Source: Turritopsis dohrnii (Eukaryota > Cnidaria > Hydrozoa > Anthoathecata > Oceaniidae). From it: a DNA stretch of 64,000 nt. Shown here one piece after another: positions 1 to 11,945 of the stretch. The stretch lies in assembly GCA_027922465.2 (NCBI GenBank), contig BQMF02000599.1, positions 124,001 to 188,000 on the forward strand. Direction: 5' to 3'. Positions within the stretch are counted from its first letter, which is position 1. Each line of letters opens with the position of its first letter. The position numbers and the translations under genes are program-made. The notes beneath the pieces are model-generated. The model saw only the letters and a program-made list of their open reading frames with translations, ran no database searches and was not told the origin of the DNA.

Positions 1-362
1 GATGCACCTTATGATGTTGAAAACTAGATGTTTTTTTATGTTTTCAAAATACTCTGTATTGACACTGTATTAAGAGCATAACCTCTCAGAAATGGTTGAA
101 ATGAAAAATTCACAATTCATTTATTCATTTATGCAAATGTGTAGTTGTTTTGTTGGTTGTAAGGGTTCATAAAAGATCTCATTATTTTACAATCTAACCA
201 TGCATGATTTTTTTATGATGGGTTACAACAAACAACTGATTACTTAAGGATGACCCAATGCCTAGTCTTTATTTTTTTCAAAAGAAATTATTTCTGAGAT
301 TTACAAAATTGCTTTGGTATGATTACGAATCTTTATGAATTTTAAAATTTATGATTTTTCAG
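1..362 (+). other. Upstream intron of the pyridoxal kinase gene
   Basis: No coding signal is visible. The stretch ends in a pyrimidine-rich tract and AG at 361-362, directly before the first recognisable PDXK exon, so it is most simply the 3' part of an intron. The gene's first exon(s) must lie before position 1. Confidence 0.6.
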
Positions 363-2956
363 CTGTTAGGCTTCGACGTTAATGCTATCCATTCTGTACA
401 ACGCTCTAATCACACAGGTATATCATTTTGGGAAGCAGTGTTTTCAAAAAAAATCACAGTAATGCCTTAAGAGATATGATTTTCTTTAGGTTACCCAATC
501 TTCAAGGGGCAGCCTCTACAATCTCACGAGCTTAAGTTTATATTTGATGGGCTAAAGGGTAACAGACTCAACTATTATTCGCATTTCTTGACAGGTATGT
601 TTCATGTTCATCACAATGAATTGAAAAATTATTTCATACTTACTTTTTTGAAGAAATAATTTTAGGCTTTTGTGGTTCACAGTCATTACTAAACGAAACA
701 CTGGATATATATAAACAACTGAAGAAAACAAATCCTAATTTAATCTTTTGTAAGTATACAGAAACTGTTCTCACCATTTTTGTTGATTATGATTATGTAG
801 TGATGTAGGCATAATAGTGATGTATTTACCACTAACTACAGCTTTGCTTTTTCTTTTCCACATTCCTTGACTGTCTTCATTTCTATGCTACTTATAACTG
901 TTGCGTAATTATAACACTGAATTATATGTAACATTTTTGACATTCTCAGGTACCAAACTTTCCCTTTTTGACATCATGAGAAATAGAAAATCAAGACCCA
1001 TAGTCTCTGATTACATTTGAAAATTCTATGACGAATAAGTAATCAAAAGCCTTGTCTTCTAATGTTTCATTGTCTGTATGTCTTAGCCATGCCATTATAA
1101 AATCTCTTAACTTAAAACGAGATTGGGTTGATAATTTCTTTCGCCATTGTTTTTAATGGTGCTGGACAGTGTCTCGTGGTGGTTGTGTGATTTAATAAGA
1201 AATAGTTACTTCAGTAGAAAGTTGGTCCAAATCAAGGAATATGATCTTTTTTGAAAGGTGAAATACAAGGAATATGATCTTTTTTGAAAGGTGAAATACT
1301 AAACCCAGTGAATTTCTTTTAGTATGTGATCCTGTGATGGGTGATAACGATGGGCTGGTAAGTTAATACCTTTCACTATTAGAACATATATATTTAATAA
1401 TTTCTGGTGTGATCCTATGAAGATCATGAATGACCACATAACTGCCCTGGACTAGAAGTTTCCTCTTTTAAAACTAAAAGTTATCCAAACAAGACGACTT
1501 GGTGACATGTAAATCAAGTACCTTTTGATTGTTTTTGTATAATTTAATATCCATATGCAAGGTAGCACAAACGTGAAGGATTTTAAGATGATCTATCATT
1601 CGTTGAAACTGTTAAAAAGTTTCTGTCGCCAGGTTTAAACTTGTTTTTCACATAATCATGGTATAATTATGTATATAATATCGGGTTGATTTATTTTAGT
1701 ATGTTCCAGAAGGTCTAGTTCCAATATATAGAGATGATCTTTTACCTATTGCAGACATTGTCACACCAAATCAGTTTGAAACAGAGTAAGTATACTAAGA
1801 ACGTTGACATTGTTTGAGATTTGTTCATCTCTGTTATGCCTGATCTTTTTTGATCTTACTAAGGGTAGAATATATAATGGAGTAATCCCTAAATCTGCAA
1901 AACTCACAGAATTTGATTTTTACAAATACAAGGTCCGTTCAATATATCTTTAGATTACTCACAGGGATCAAAATTAAGACAGAAAATGATGCATTACAAG
2001 TAATTTCTTTTTTTCTTGATATTTACACATACTTGATATTTTTGTATCATAAAACCATGCAGCTTGAGCTGTACTTTTCTTTGCAGGCCATGCAAAAACT
2101 ACACGAGAAAGGAACGAACACAGTCGTGTTAACAAGTTCACATTTAGAGTCGGTCGATAAACTGGTCTTGCTAGCTTCCAATAAAGATCGTAAGTGAATG
2201 CTTACTTTGTTTCAATCAAAATGAAGGAGTTGTGAAAGTCAACAGTAAATCTGTGTAGATCCATCAACGGCTATCTGTACTTTTTTTTACCAGTCTATTT
2301 GCTTTTTCATGCCGAGTCATTATAAGCATGCTTTCATACTTCGACCATTTACTTTTGAATTTCTTCAGATTTTTACTTCTACCGCTGTCGAGAAGATTTC
2401 AGTACTGTGGATCAATTTTCATTGTCATTTTGAAATTTTGATTTATTTTTTAGAAAAGTATTATTACAGGTTACCTGTTCCACTGTTAGATGCAGTTTTT
2501 ACAGGCACTGGAGATCTATTTGCAAGCATGCTATTGGCTTGGTTACATAAATACCCAGATGACTTGAAAGTAACTCAGATGTTAAAGCATGTTCTTGTGT
2601 GAGATTTGAAAACATTGAATCACGATTCAACTGATGCTTCGTCCATTTTGTTTATAGAGAGCTTGTGAAAAAACCATGTCTGCGACTCAACTTATTCTAG
2701 AGAAAACACTTAAAGAAGCTCTAGGTAAGTTATAACTACTTTTTTTGAATTGAACATAATATTCTTGTGGAATATATGAGGGTCACTTCTTTTATGGGTA
2801 CTGCTACTATTCGCTGTAACTCTGTTGCTATTAGTTTTGGCTGGTAAAGGAAATGAACCAACCGTTGATCAAATTGAACTTCGACTTGTTCAATGTCTGG
2901 ACGTTATCAGAGATCCTACTGACTTGTTCAAAGCTGAAGTGCGAAAAATACCTTGA
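363..2956 (+). CDS. PDXK: Pyridoxal kinase, 5'-partial, ten exons
   Basis: Phosphorylates pyridoxal, pyridoxine and pyridoxamine with ATP in the cytosol (vitamin B6 salvage; ribokinase-like fold). Exons by GT-AG sites and continuous phase: 363-417, 490-594, 666-749, 1323-1357, 1700-1785, 1954-1999, 2087-2189, 2454-2569, 2658-2724, 2835-2956, giving 272 codons plus TGA. Family signatures appear in order: [19 protein letters not shown] (substrate-side N-terminus), [29 protein letters not shown], then [16 protein letters not shown], whose GTGD carries the catalytic aspartate, and [16 protein letters not shown] near the C-terminus. From memory, animal enzymes are about 310 residues, so roughly 30 N-terminal residues are missing beyond the window edge. 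All phases match with no frameshift or stop, so the gene looks functional. It converges on the NOX gene. Identification is firm; exact splice points are inferred. Confidence 0.93.
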
Positions 2957-4842
2957 TGTTTTAGTCTGTCTCCATCAGGAGCAGATATACAGACGTCGGA
3001 ACACCAGAACCTTTTTATCATGAAAACAGCGTCAACCCACATCCATTTACATACAGGTTTATTGACGGAAGAATTTAACATTCAAGTAGGAATGTTATGA
3101 TAGCAAGGTTAACCGGAAGGACTTGCTGCTGGCAGATATTCATATTTATATATTGTGGGTTTTCCTGACGTGGAATCATTTGAGGAGAAATTTATTTGGG
3201 ACAAGGGAAAGGGAGAAATTGGGAAATTTTCTAGAGAATTCTCTTTTTATAATTTATTTTTTATCTTTTCTTAGAATTAGGTAGGATTTGTATTATCAAA
3301 GCTATATTATGTAATGTAGAAAGATATATGTATTTATTTTGATTTGTAGTGGAAAATGAATATCAAATTTTGAAGCAGCACCTATTATTCTTTCTGCAAA
3401 TTTGCATAAAAATTGTAGTGAAGGGCCTAAATGTCATCCCGTTGTATCAAACGTGCTAAAAGCAAATTTTTGAAACTTTTAAAGTGAATTTTTGAAATAT
3501 GGTCCAAATTTGGTCGAAATTGCCCAAACAAATCTGAAAAATAACTGTCAAACTCGAAATCATCCCCTGCCAATTGTCCTTTGTGCAAGTTTTTTTTATG
3601 AAAATTGGAGAACTTGATCGAAGTTTGACCCCAAATGCAGATTTGGTAACGATTTCATGTCAACATTGCACAAAATCGTTCATAGCATGGAGGTGGAAGT
3701 GAAGAAGGAGGAGAAACTCGGGTATTTAAAAGACTCCATCGATGGTGTCCTAAAGCAAAGTAATGGAAAGATGATGTTTTCCTATAAAAAACTTTTTCTT
3801 GTGAAGGTTTTTTTAATAAAAGCTTTTGTGACGCCGTTGCAGAACGCTAACGTTCCTGCGCATCAGATGGAACCTCACTGATATCGACCATGTACACACT
3901 CGTTCTCCGGATTGAACTAATACGTTCTTTTAATTTCCTTCTCTAATTTTTGCTGCGTGACATGACCATTCTCCTTTGGAAATAGTCTTGATGACGTTGG
4001 TGAGCCACAGGTGTCCATAAAAATGTTCAATTCAATTTCCGTACATGATTTTTTGTACATTTGTTGTTTTTTTGTACCAAAAGCTTTTTCTATACGGAAG
4101 AAGTACATTAGATCTGTACTATCGCTATTTGAAGTCCGCTGAATGCTTATATGTCGGAAGATTTTCTAATCTCTGAATCATCCCCGGATGTTTTGATACC
4201 CTATTCCCCTGCATGTAAGCCCATGGGCTTTTATCTGAATTTTTGCCGATTTTTGAACTTTTAATCTGAAAAACGCTCCCGTATTGTTGTTAAACTAGTT
4301 TTTTCACGCTTGCGCGTTGGGCCAAAAATTCTGAAAGATTGATGTACACGAAAATGCACCCGCATGAGGGACTGGACCAAGGTCTCCAATTATTCTAAGA
4401 TGCAAGCAGTCAGGGAATGTTTATTCACGGGGAGACATTCTTCGATGCTACAGTTCTACGTCGTAGGCAGAGTGCTATTTGGGCGGAAGGGCGGAAAGTC
4501 TTCTGGGCGCTTTGCCTGACCTATATATTCGTTTTCCGAAAACTCAGAAAGCTACTGATAATCAAACAGCGAAAACGTTTTTTATAACTTATGATATTTT
4601 TATATATATAAAACATCCAATTCAAAAGCAACATTTACAATTTTTTAAAATACTTCATTCCTTTAAAATTCTAAATTACACTGCCAATTCGTCACTTTAG
4701 TTTCCAACTCTCTTTTCTTGAATAGCTTCCGTTGTGTTCACTTTGCCTTTCAGCAGTTACTTCAGAATTGAAGTAGTCAGGTGGGTTCTAATATTTTCTC
4801 GATTGAGACATTCTCTTGTGGACATAGTTTTCAGTAAACATA
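2957..4842. other. Convergent intergenic region (PDXK / NOX 3' sides)
   Basis: Both flanking genes end towards this 1.9 kb stretch, so it must hold both 3' UTRs. An AATAAA lies at 3815-3820 on the plus strand, but it is 860 bp past the PDXK stop and may be chance. No protein or repeat that I recognise is present. Short ORFs here look like noise. Confidence 0.5.
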
Positions 4843-7800
4843 TCAAGCGAAACTTTCTTTATGGAAGATGAAAGCATTGCCACGATATTTTGTCACTGTG
4901 CAAGCTTCGTATAGTGCGTGTGCTAAGGGATTAGGTCCGCAGAAGAAAACTCCAATTCTTTGTCTAAAAAAAGTAAAATCTGATTGGTTAATCAAAATGT
5001 CACAATGGAAAGTAACATTTCCCTAATTTTCCCGTCATTAGAAGTACTTGACGGAGAGTTATCAATCTGCTGACCAGGTATTAAAGTACAGCTTGACTGC
5101 ACGAGTGTCTCAAGTTACTGAGTGAACGTTTGTACGAATATCGGTGCATTTGGAATTGTGAAAAACATTCAAAGAGCTTAAGCTACTTACTTATAATAGT
5201 TTAACGCAATTTTTTTCAAGATTTCGCCGAATTTTGGCCGGCCATAATTCAAGCGCTTTTGAAACCACTGCATTCTTACATCCATCATAGATGGGTCGTC
5301 GTCCGTTAGTTTTGAATCTCTCGTAACGTATAAATGACAAACGAGGAAGTCTGGCATATTGATTGACTCCAGCTAAAGAAATTAATGATGAAATAAGATT
5401 ATGGTTTCCCAGTGGGTGAAATCGTCAAAAGCCACTGCGACGAAGAGCATTTATATTGAAAAAGTGTATATATTTCCATTGAAATGCGTTCCTTCGCAGT
5501 GATTTTTCAACAAAGGAAAGAGGACGAAATACTGGTTTCTTAAAATATCACATCCAAATGTTTGAATAAACAATGAACAGCGTGGTATGGGTATGAAGTT
5601 AGTTCTTGTCAGCATTTTGGATCACTGATCTGTTCAACTCGACGTTTGTAACAAAACAGTTATAGCATAGAAAAAAAACTCAAGGAAGTGTAACCATAAC
5701 TCACGTGTTTGACAGTGTCTGACATGAGCTGTAAAAACCAAGTAAATTCTTTGATGTCGCGACAAACCCAAACCAGATAAAGACGTTTCATTTTAAAGTT
5801 TTTATTTACAGTATCAGGGTCAAAGTATCTAAAATTCATAACATAAATCGGTGATATGATTGGCTTAGAGATGTCTTCGTTTGATATGATTGGCTTATAA
5901 TGCAACTTCGTTCTCAGGGTTTTAACACCTATTTGTATTGGCAATAGTTTTTGTAATAATTTGAAAACAAACTATATCCGAATCAAAAAATACCCACCGA
6001 AGATAATTTAAAACGGCAGCAAACGGTGTTATTCCAATCCCGGCTGCCACACTGATATTTACAGGATACCTGAAGCAATCCTACAAAAAACATTTGAACT
6101 AAATTAAATCAAACAAAGAAACAATACCCAGTTTGGATGAACCACTTCTCTAAGACCTTTCTCTAGATTTCAATCATATGCAGCTTGTTTTACCTCGTTC
6201 GGGCTGCCATAGGGACCATCAACCCTGATCACAGGTAGTGCGTTCTCAATTTCACCATCTTCTACTGAATCTTTCATTTTAATAAGACAACTATCCCCAA
6301 TTCGCTTCTTTTGAACACCGCCAAGATCAGAACTTCCGAGCAACATTTCTTTCAACTCTTCCGTCCAATTACCAGTGACTTTGATATGAACAGAGAACGT
6401 GGCTCCGTCTCCTTCTTTGCTGGTGGGAACCTAACAAAACAGAACATCGTCACATAAACACAACTTGGCTCAGGAAGTGTTGAATATTTAAGACACTCAA
6501 TCTATATCTCGTAATATCACATTGTCGCTACCAAAACCTTTTATGAAGGTCATTACGTTCGATGGAAGCAAAAAGAATTTTTGAGGATATACCTTTGTCA
6601 GTGTGAATGCGTGCCACTCAAATTCTGCAATATCCGGACATTGCAGCAAAATATACTAAAACAAAAAGAATAAAACAGTTGCTAAGTTGCCATGTGTTAA
6701 TAATTAAGGTGTCAATGTGATGTGCTTAGTTTGTTTGTTTTTCTCTACATTCTGACTGGTCAGTTTTTGAAGGAGATAAATAAGAAAATATTGTTAACAT
6801 TTTCTATTTCTGCATATGAGTTCTGAGTACTAAGTTGTGAATATGAACTGGCGGATAATTCACCCGCCCTTTTAGGCGGACTTTGTATGACATACCAAAC
6901 GTCACTCAGTCGAAAATACAAAATGTAGCAATGTAAAATTAAGGTCAAATGATGACGACATACTTGGCCTGGCTTTCCCTTGAATCCTTTCTTCAACATA
7001 TGCAGCTCGATCACCTTTCCTTCGTGCAATGTAACCTACAATAAATATAAATAAAATCAAGACAGTAATTAATTACATGTTTGTTTAACTTATGTTTTTG
7101 TTGTTTTGTTGTTTGTTTGTTTGTTTTTTTTTACCTTGGCAATTTTGCAGACTTTCATTGCTCTGTAAAATCGAAGAATCCGGTCAATGATATATAAGCA
7201 GAACGGCCCGACTATCCATTTCCAAGTCTAAACGGCAATAAGAAGTAAATAAATAAATAACAATATCATTTGAGAAGAATCAATGAAACGACATTGCATC
7301 TGAGCCGACAGTATCTTATAAGACGCGTCGATACTTACCGACGCTTCGTTATGTTTAAACATCGGCTGTTCTTTACAGTTGGAATATTTCGGGTCTGTAC
7401 TATTCCACGTTTTGATATCTAAGTCAGCGCATTCGCTCGGTGGATGTTCGTCTAGGTTTGTTTGATATTTTGTGATATTCCTAAAATGTCAACACAAGCA
7501 GTTGGGTCATAGAAATGCGACGTCGTTACGACAATATATTCGACGTCGTGAGAACGTCATTTCCTGTGTAGACGTTTAAAAATATCATGTTATTTACCCA
7601 AATCCGTGAATTCCAACCAAAATCAGAAAACCTAACGACAGATGATGCGTAAACCAAAATATTTCGTAACGCCGCCGTCGCATAGCTTGAAACGACGACA
7701 AGACGATGATAGCCAAGATAATCAACATCGCTAAACCGGACCAGCCGGGAACTAAAACGGAATGATTCGGGTTGTTATAAAACTGCCGGATAATATTGGG

Positions 7801-10800
7801 TAGAATTTGGTCCTAGTTGTACTTCTCATGGACGAAAGGTCCATTATGAAACAAAATGCCGAAAATACCTGTGGATAAAAACCACCATAGTGTCGTGTCA
7901 TGTTGTGTGTTGGGGTTAGCATTTATTTCCGTTATAGCCTCAGTGTAATTGATATGGAATCTCATACAATTGACCAGATGAGATAACGCATGGACGACTA
8001 AAAGAGAAAAAAGATAAGATACGATTATACGTTTATTTTCAACTCAAAATTTTACACCATTATGTTTCCATGACAATGTAGAAACAAGGGAGAAGAAATG
8101 TATTTGTCTTATCACTAAAAACTGGTTATTTGTCCACTTGCAAAGATCTGATTTCAAAATATCAGACGTAGTTAGTTGCAAGATAATGTTTTGAAATGAA
8201 TAAATGTCAACATCTTTTTTAGGATAGTTTTTTAATTGCCTTTTTAAAAGATAAAGACAGATCAGGAAGTCAGCTTCAATATTTCCCTTAAATCCATAAT
8301 GAAACACCTAATTACAGATTCCATATAGTGGAAGTAATTTCCAGTGCGGATATGAACTCTTAGCAAATAAAACTGCTCGGCTTCCGGTTGAATCGAATCC
8401 TCCTAAAGAGTATACATATCGAGTTACCCTCGTTTTTTTATTTATAATACTTTTAAGTCGTGCTAATACCGGCGGACATCCACGTGCTTTAAGGAGCAAA
8501 TACAACTCCGTGTAAACCAAGCTTTAAAGGCGAAGTAACTCACCTCCCAGTACACATATTGTGAATGCACACATAATATGAAGACCTTTCATATGATTGA
8601 TGAGACGTCTTGGATTGCTGTGTATATACTGGAAATAGAAAAGACAAAGCAATGCGATGAAATGACGTATTCGCAATTATAAAATAAAGTTTTTAGCTAC
8701 TTCCAACGGAACCACGATGTAAAATTAAATGTTTGCGGTGAGGAATGACTGTTAGTGTCAACCTCGAACCCAGGGTCTCTTGCCTTTTCGATACCTTCGC
8801 CGCTATCCGATATCGGAAAGGCAAGAGACCTTGGGTTTGAGGTTGTGTATACCACCATATGATCAAAAGGGATGTCTTATTAATCAAGCAAATTATTTTC
8901 ATTGAGTTCGAAAACACAGGTGGGTGGGGAGGGTAATTTTTAGAATTAACAAGAATTATGAAAAGTGCTATTTTCGATTTCCAACAGATGAAATAGGTTT
9001 TGATCAAATTAATCCGATAGTGTAACATATACTAGTTACGATGAATTATTTGTTATCTACGGTGTTGCAAATACAAACAAAATAAACTATGGGTTTACAG
9101 AGCGTTATATATATTGGACTAGTTAAGCTGAATTGTATTGTGTTTTGTTTTGAAATGTGTTGCCATCAGAAACATTCAAATAAATGATAGAATGGAATTG
9201 TCATTCAGTGTGTAAAATCGTCAAAATTCACTGCGATGAAGAGCATTTTTATTAAATATTGCGTATATTTCTATAGAAATGCACTCCTTCGCAGCAATTT
9301 TTTATCCAGTTTGTCCACTGGATAGCTACTGAAACAAACATATTTTTGTGTTACCTTGAGTAGTCGTGTTCTCACCCATGAATTCATTGTTCGACACATT
9401 GGTATGAGAATGATGGCGCAATTGAAGTTCAACGCCATTGCACATGCTCTTGAAATACATATTGATTCCTAGAAACAACACGGTAAAAATACATTAACGC
9501 CCAAAAAATCACAACCACCCAAAAATACATTACCGCCCATTAAAGTACGCCCTAAGTAGTAGTAACTACTTGTAAGACTAAACAACAATCAAAAAGTCAC
9601 TACAACGAAGAGCACTTTCATTCAAATTGTGTGTATAGTTCTAAAGAAATACACTCCCTTGCATTGATTTTTTAGCAAATGTGGCGACTGGGAAGTGTTT
9701 CATACCTTCAAAACCATGTACAGGTATCTGTATTTATCTGCATTCTTGTATTGCAAGTATGTGCTCGTAAACAAATAAATATTAACACCTAACCATACCA
9801 TCTAAAAAATCAAAATAAATGTTAGGTTAAGAAGTGCTTATTGTCTTGGAATATCTTTGAATGGATGACATCACATGGCAAGAATGCAAATAGAGCAGTA
9901 TTGAACTTCCAACTTAATTGAGATTAGATACACAATCTATATTTTTCGGGGTTTTTTTCCTAAATTCATTTTACTTAAACCTCCAAATGTAACTCGGACT
10001 TAAGTGTCTTGTGAAATGCTTGGCGTGAAAAATGACGAATTCTTCATTTTTTTTTTTTAATATTTGCTTGGAAAACACCTTATATCAAAACGTTCTCATC
10101 AAACTCTTACTGAATGGCCGAACATTTTAAAAAATTTTGTTGATATGCTTCTTGAGTTTAACCTCTTTGATGCAGTTTATTTGGGTAAATTATTGTCGTG
10201 TGAACTTGTACTTAAGCGTTTATTAGCAGTATCAAAACACTAATCCCAGTTCTATCGAATTAAAGTAATCAAGGCAAACGTTTGTAGGTACATGAGACCA
10301 AAGAAGAAGGAAATGAGGGTTTCTGTAAAATATCAATTCATTAATTAAACGTATTTCAAGGTAATGCTTTACAAGTCTGTTATTTTAAATAAACAAAAAT
10401 TTTTTCTCACACATTAGCTAGAAACAACTTTAGTTCAAATCTATTTTATTAAAATGATGGAAACTGCTTCTTGAAACTGATAGCATTTAATTCTTTTCTG
10501 AATTGAGTTGCATCTAATTTCCTGGCTGATTCACTATCCACGCTTGTTTAATTGAATTTTAACGAATATTTTAATTAGTTCAAAAATTTATTAAAATTAC
10601 AGTTCATCATTTCTATCAGGGAAGTTCTAACGCAACAACAACTTGAATCATCGCTTATCAGAACACACAAGAACTCACATAGCATCAAATTCATTCCTTG
10701 GTGTAAACTTGTTTGTATCACTAAGGCTTACTACTCTGTGTCTCTTTTTTTCAGACGATTTTATGAAGCTTGTAACCATGAAGTATGGCTCGTTAGAGAC

Positions 10801-10917
10801 AGTAAGACATATATATACTCTTCCGATAATACATAATAAAACGTAAAAGGTCAAACTTACCCAAATAAATATCTTTAATGCTTGATTTTGAAGAAACGTT
10901 CGGATATTTTTCTTCAT
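4843..10917 (-). CDS. NADPH oxidase, NOX2-type catalytic subunit, complete, 15 exons
   Basis: Membrane flavocytochrome that passes electrons from NADPH through FAD and two hemes to O2, making superoxide. Minus-strand exons, 5' to 3': 10917-10861, 9801-9706, 9468-9355, 8628-8544, 7997-7869, 7751-7598, 7480-7339, 7227-7135, 7035-6964, 6655-6593, 6430-6194, 6080-5998, 5828-5705, 5372-5191, 4963-4843; total 1752 nt, 583 codons plus TGA, all phases consistent. ATG at 10917 opens a short segment leading into the first membrane helix (VWLGVNIYLFT). Likely heme histidines are 106 and 120 in helix 3 and 196 and 209 in helix 5 (FWFTHHL, GIHG). FAD site HAFTLTK at 329-335; NADPH sites AAGIGITPF 426-434, VWVCRD, and CGP 552-554. 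There are no EF-hands or peroxidase domain, so it is not NOX5 or DUOX-like. Oddities: Ala replaces the usual Pro in HPFTLT, and one extra Ala follows the terminal Phe. Introns carry four repeat insertions. Confidence 0.93.
5408..5535 (+). mobile_element. CCCAGT foldback MITE, copy 1 (NOX intron)
   Basis: Begins CCCAGTGGG and ends near ACTGG. The two arms are imperfect inverted copies of each other, one with ACTGCGACGAAGAGCATTT and the other with its counterpart GAAATGCGTTCCTTCGCAG. One of eight copies of the same roughly 118 bp family in this window. It lies in the intron between NOX exons 5705-5828 and 5191-5372. Confidence 0.8.
8759..8845. repeat. CAACCTCG hairpin element, copy 1 (NOX intron)
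   Basis: An inverted repeat of about 35 bp arms around a short GC-rich loop: CAACCTCGAACCCAGGGTCT on the left and AGACCTTGGGTTTGAGGTTG on the right. The same hairpin recurs at 29657-29743, and a degraded copy lies at 32795-32860, so it is a dispersed family of very small foldback elements. Confidence 0.8.
9205..9321 (+). mobile_element. CCCAGT foldback MITE, copy 2 (NOX intron)
   Basis: Arms CACTGCGATGAAGAGCATTT and GAAATGCACTCCTTCGCAG with terminal CAGTG / CCACTGG. Same family and orientation as copy 1; the terminal bases are slightly decayed. It lies between NOX exons 9468-9355 and 8628-8544. Confidence 0.75.
9587..9692 (+). mobile_element. CCCAGT foldback MITE, copy 3 (NOX intron, 5'-trimmed)
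   Basis: Matches the family from TCAAAAAGTCACTACAACG to the terminal GGCGACTGGG, but the first CCCAGT end is missing or mutated. It lies between NOX exons 9801-9706 and 9468-9355, about 270 bp from copy 2. Confidence 0.7.
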
Positions 10918-11697
10918 TATAATTATTTTTTCTTATGTATTTATTTATTTATTTTTTCTTCTTCTATAAAATAAAAGTACGATTTTGTCAAAAAAATATT
11001 TTTTTCAACTTTACGATGAAGTTACATCCTAACTAGAATGTCGATTTTGATATTGAAAACAAAGAAAGTTTCAATTACACACGCTGTGATATCCACAAAT
11101 TATTAATTACATAATCAAATTAATTTGATCAACTATGATTGACATAGTCAAAACAAAAAATGCATTTAATTCACCGGCAAACGACTTAAGATAATGTCAC
11201 CGTGCACGGAATCCAGCATGAGGGCCACGCTAAAAAGTTGTAATCTTGCCAACAGTACCTTGTCGTTAGTTGCTAAAAAGGTTCGGCAATTCCGCAAAAC
11301 TTTGTGTAGGCGTCATAAACACCAAAACACCGCCCAAACAATAATTTTGTTGTATATGAACATGTAGAAATAACAGCGACATTTTTGAACGTCTTTCAAA
11401 GTCGTAATAGCAAGCAGAACGAAGATGATGATTCCGAACGTCGTTCGAACCACAAGGACGAAGGGAAGTTCCAATTACTACCATGACCTTAACCAATGTG
11501 ATGATAGCTTTTAGAATGTCCGTTTTGTCATCGTGGTCACTTTGCGAAAGCGGAACAACGTCAATTTTAGTATCAATTTTGTACGCTTCAGGTGTGTCCA
11601 TAGTATGGAAAAACTTTGATAGAAACTGACGGATTATACCATTTTACCGTTGACTCTGGAAAACTTATCAATCAATTAGAATCAAACATATCAAGCA
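10918..11697 (-). promoter_or_regulatory. NOX 5' flank with an unassigned 111-codon ORF
   Basis: The promoter of the minus-strand NOX gene should lie here, but no TATA box or initiator stands out in the AT-rich sequence. A minus-strand ORF at 11601-11266 starts with ATG (MDTPEAYKIDTKIDVV) and has richer composition than its surroundings. Its first 38 codons end in LVK before a possible but weak GT donor. It might be a first exon of another gene. I recognise no domain in it and do not call it coding. Confidence 0.3.
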
Positions 11698-11945
11698 GTA
11701 GTGGCTTAGTGGTTAAAGCATTGAGCTTGGGAACCCAATATTGAGGGTTCAACCCCCGCTGAGGTCGGGTGCTAAAAAAGTCACGACTCCTGGAGGTACT
11801 GCAACTAGCTCGATTCCCTGATGAATTTCGGGGAAAATGAAGGCTAGTCGGTGAGATTAACGCTATGATGAACATCCGGAATATGCAGCCCCACTCCTTG
11901 TAGTGGCTTCGGTCTTGAGTGGGGCGAGTGATTTAAAAAAGAAAA
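11698..11945 (+). mobile_element. tRNA-derived SINE
   Basis: The head shows RNA polymerase III promoter elements of a tRNA: an A-box-like GTGGCTTAGTGGTTAAAGC at about 11701 and a clear B box, GGTTCAACCCC, at 11746-11756. A unique body of about 150 bp follows, then an A-rich tail (TTTAAAAAAGAAAA) at about 11933-11946. A tRNA-like head, a body and an A-rich tail are the normal SINE layout. The head does not fold into a full cloverleaf by eye, so it is not a functional tRNA gene. Confidence 0.75.

Noticed and set aside
2369..2410. An extra PDXK exon starting at 2369 ([11 protein letters not shown])
   Set aside because: It has no suitable donor. An exon starting at 2454 joins the 2087-2189 exon in phase and gives the expected sequence ([15 protein letters not shown]) directly.
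6061..6070. NOX exon 12 acceptor at the AG before 6069
   Set aside because: Wrong phase. The acceptor before 6080 keeps the frame and adds DCFR, which fits the family alignment.
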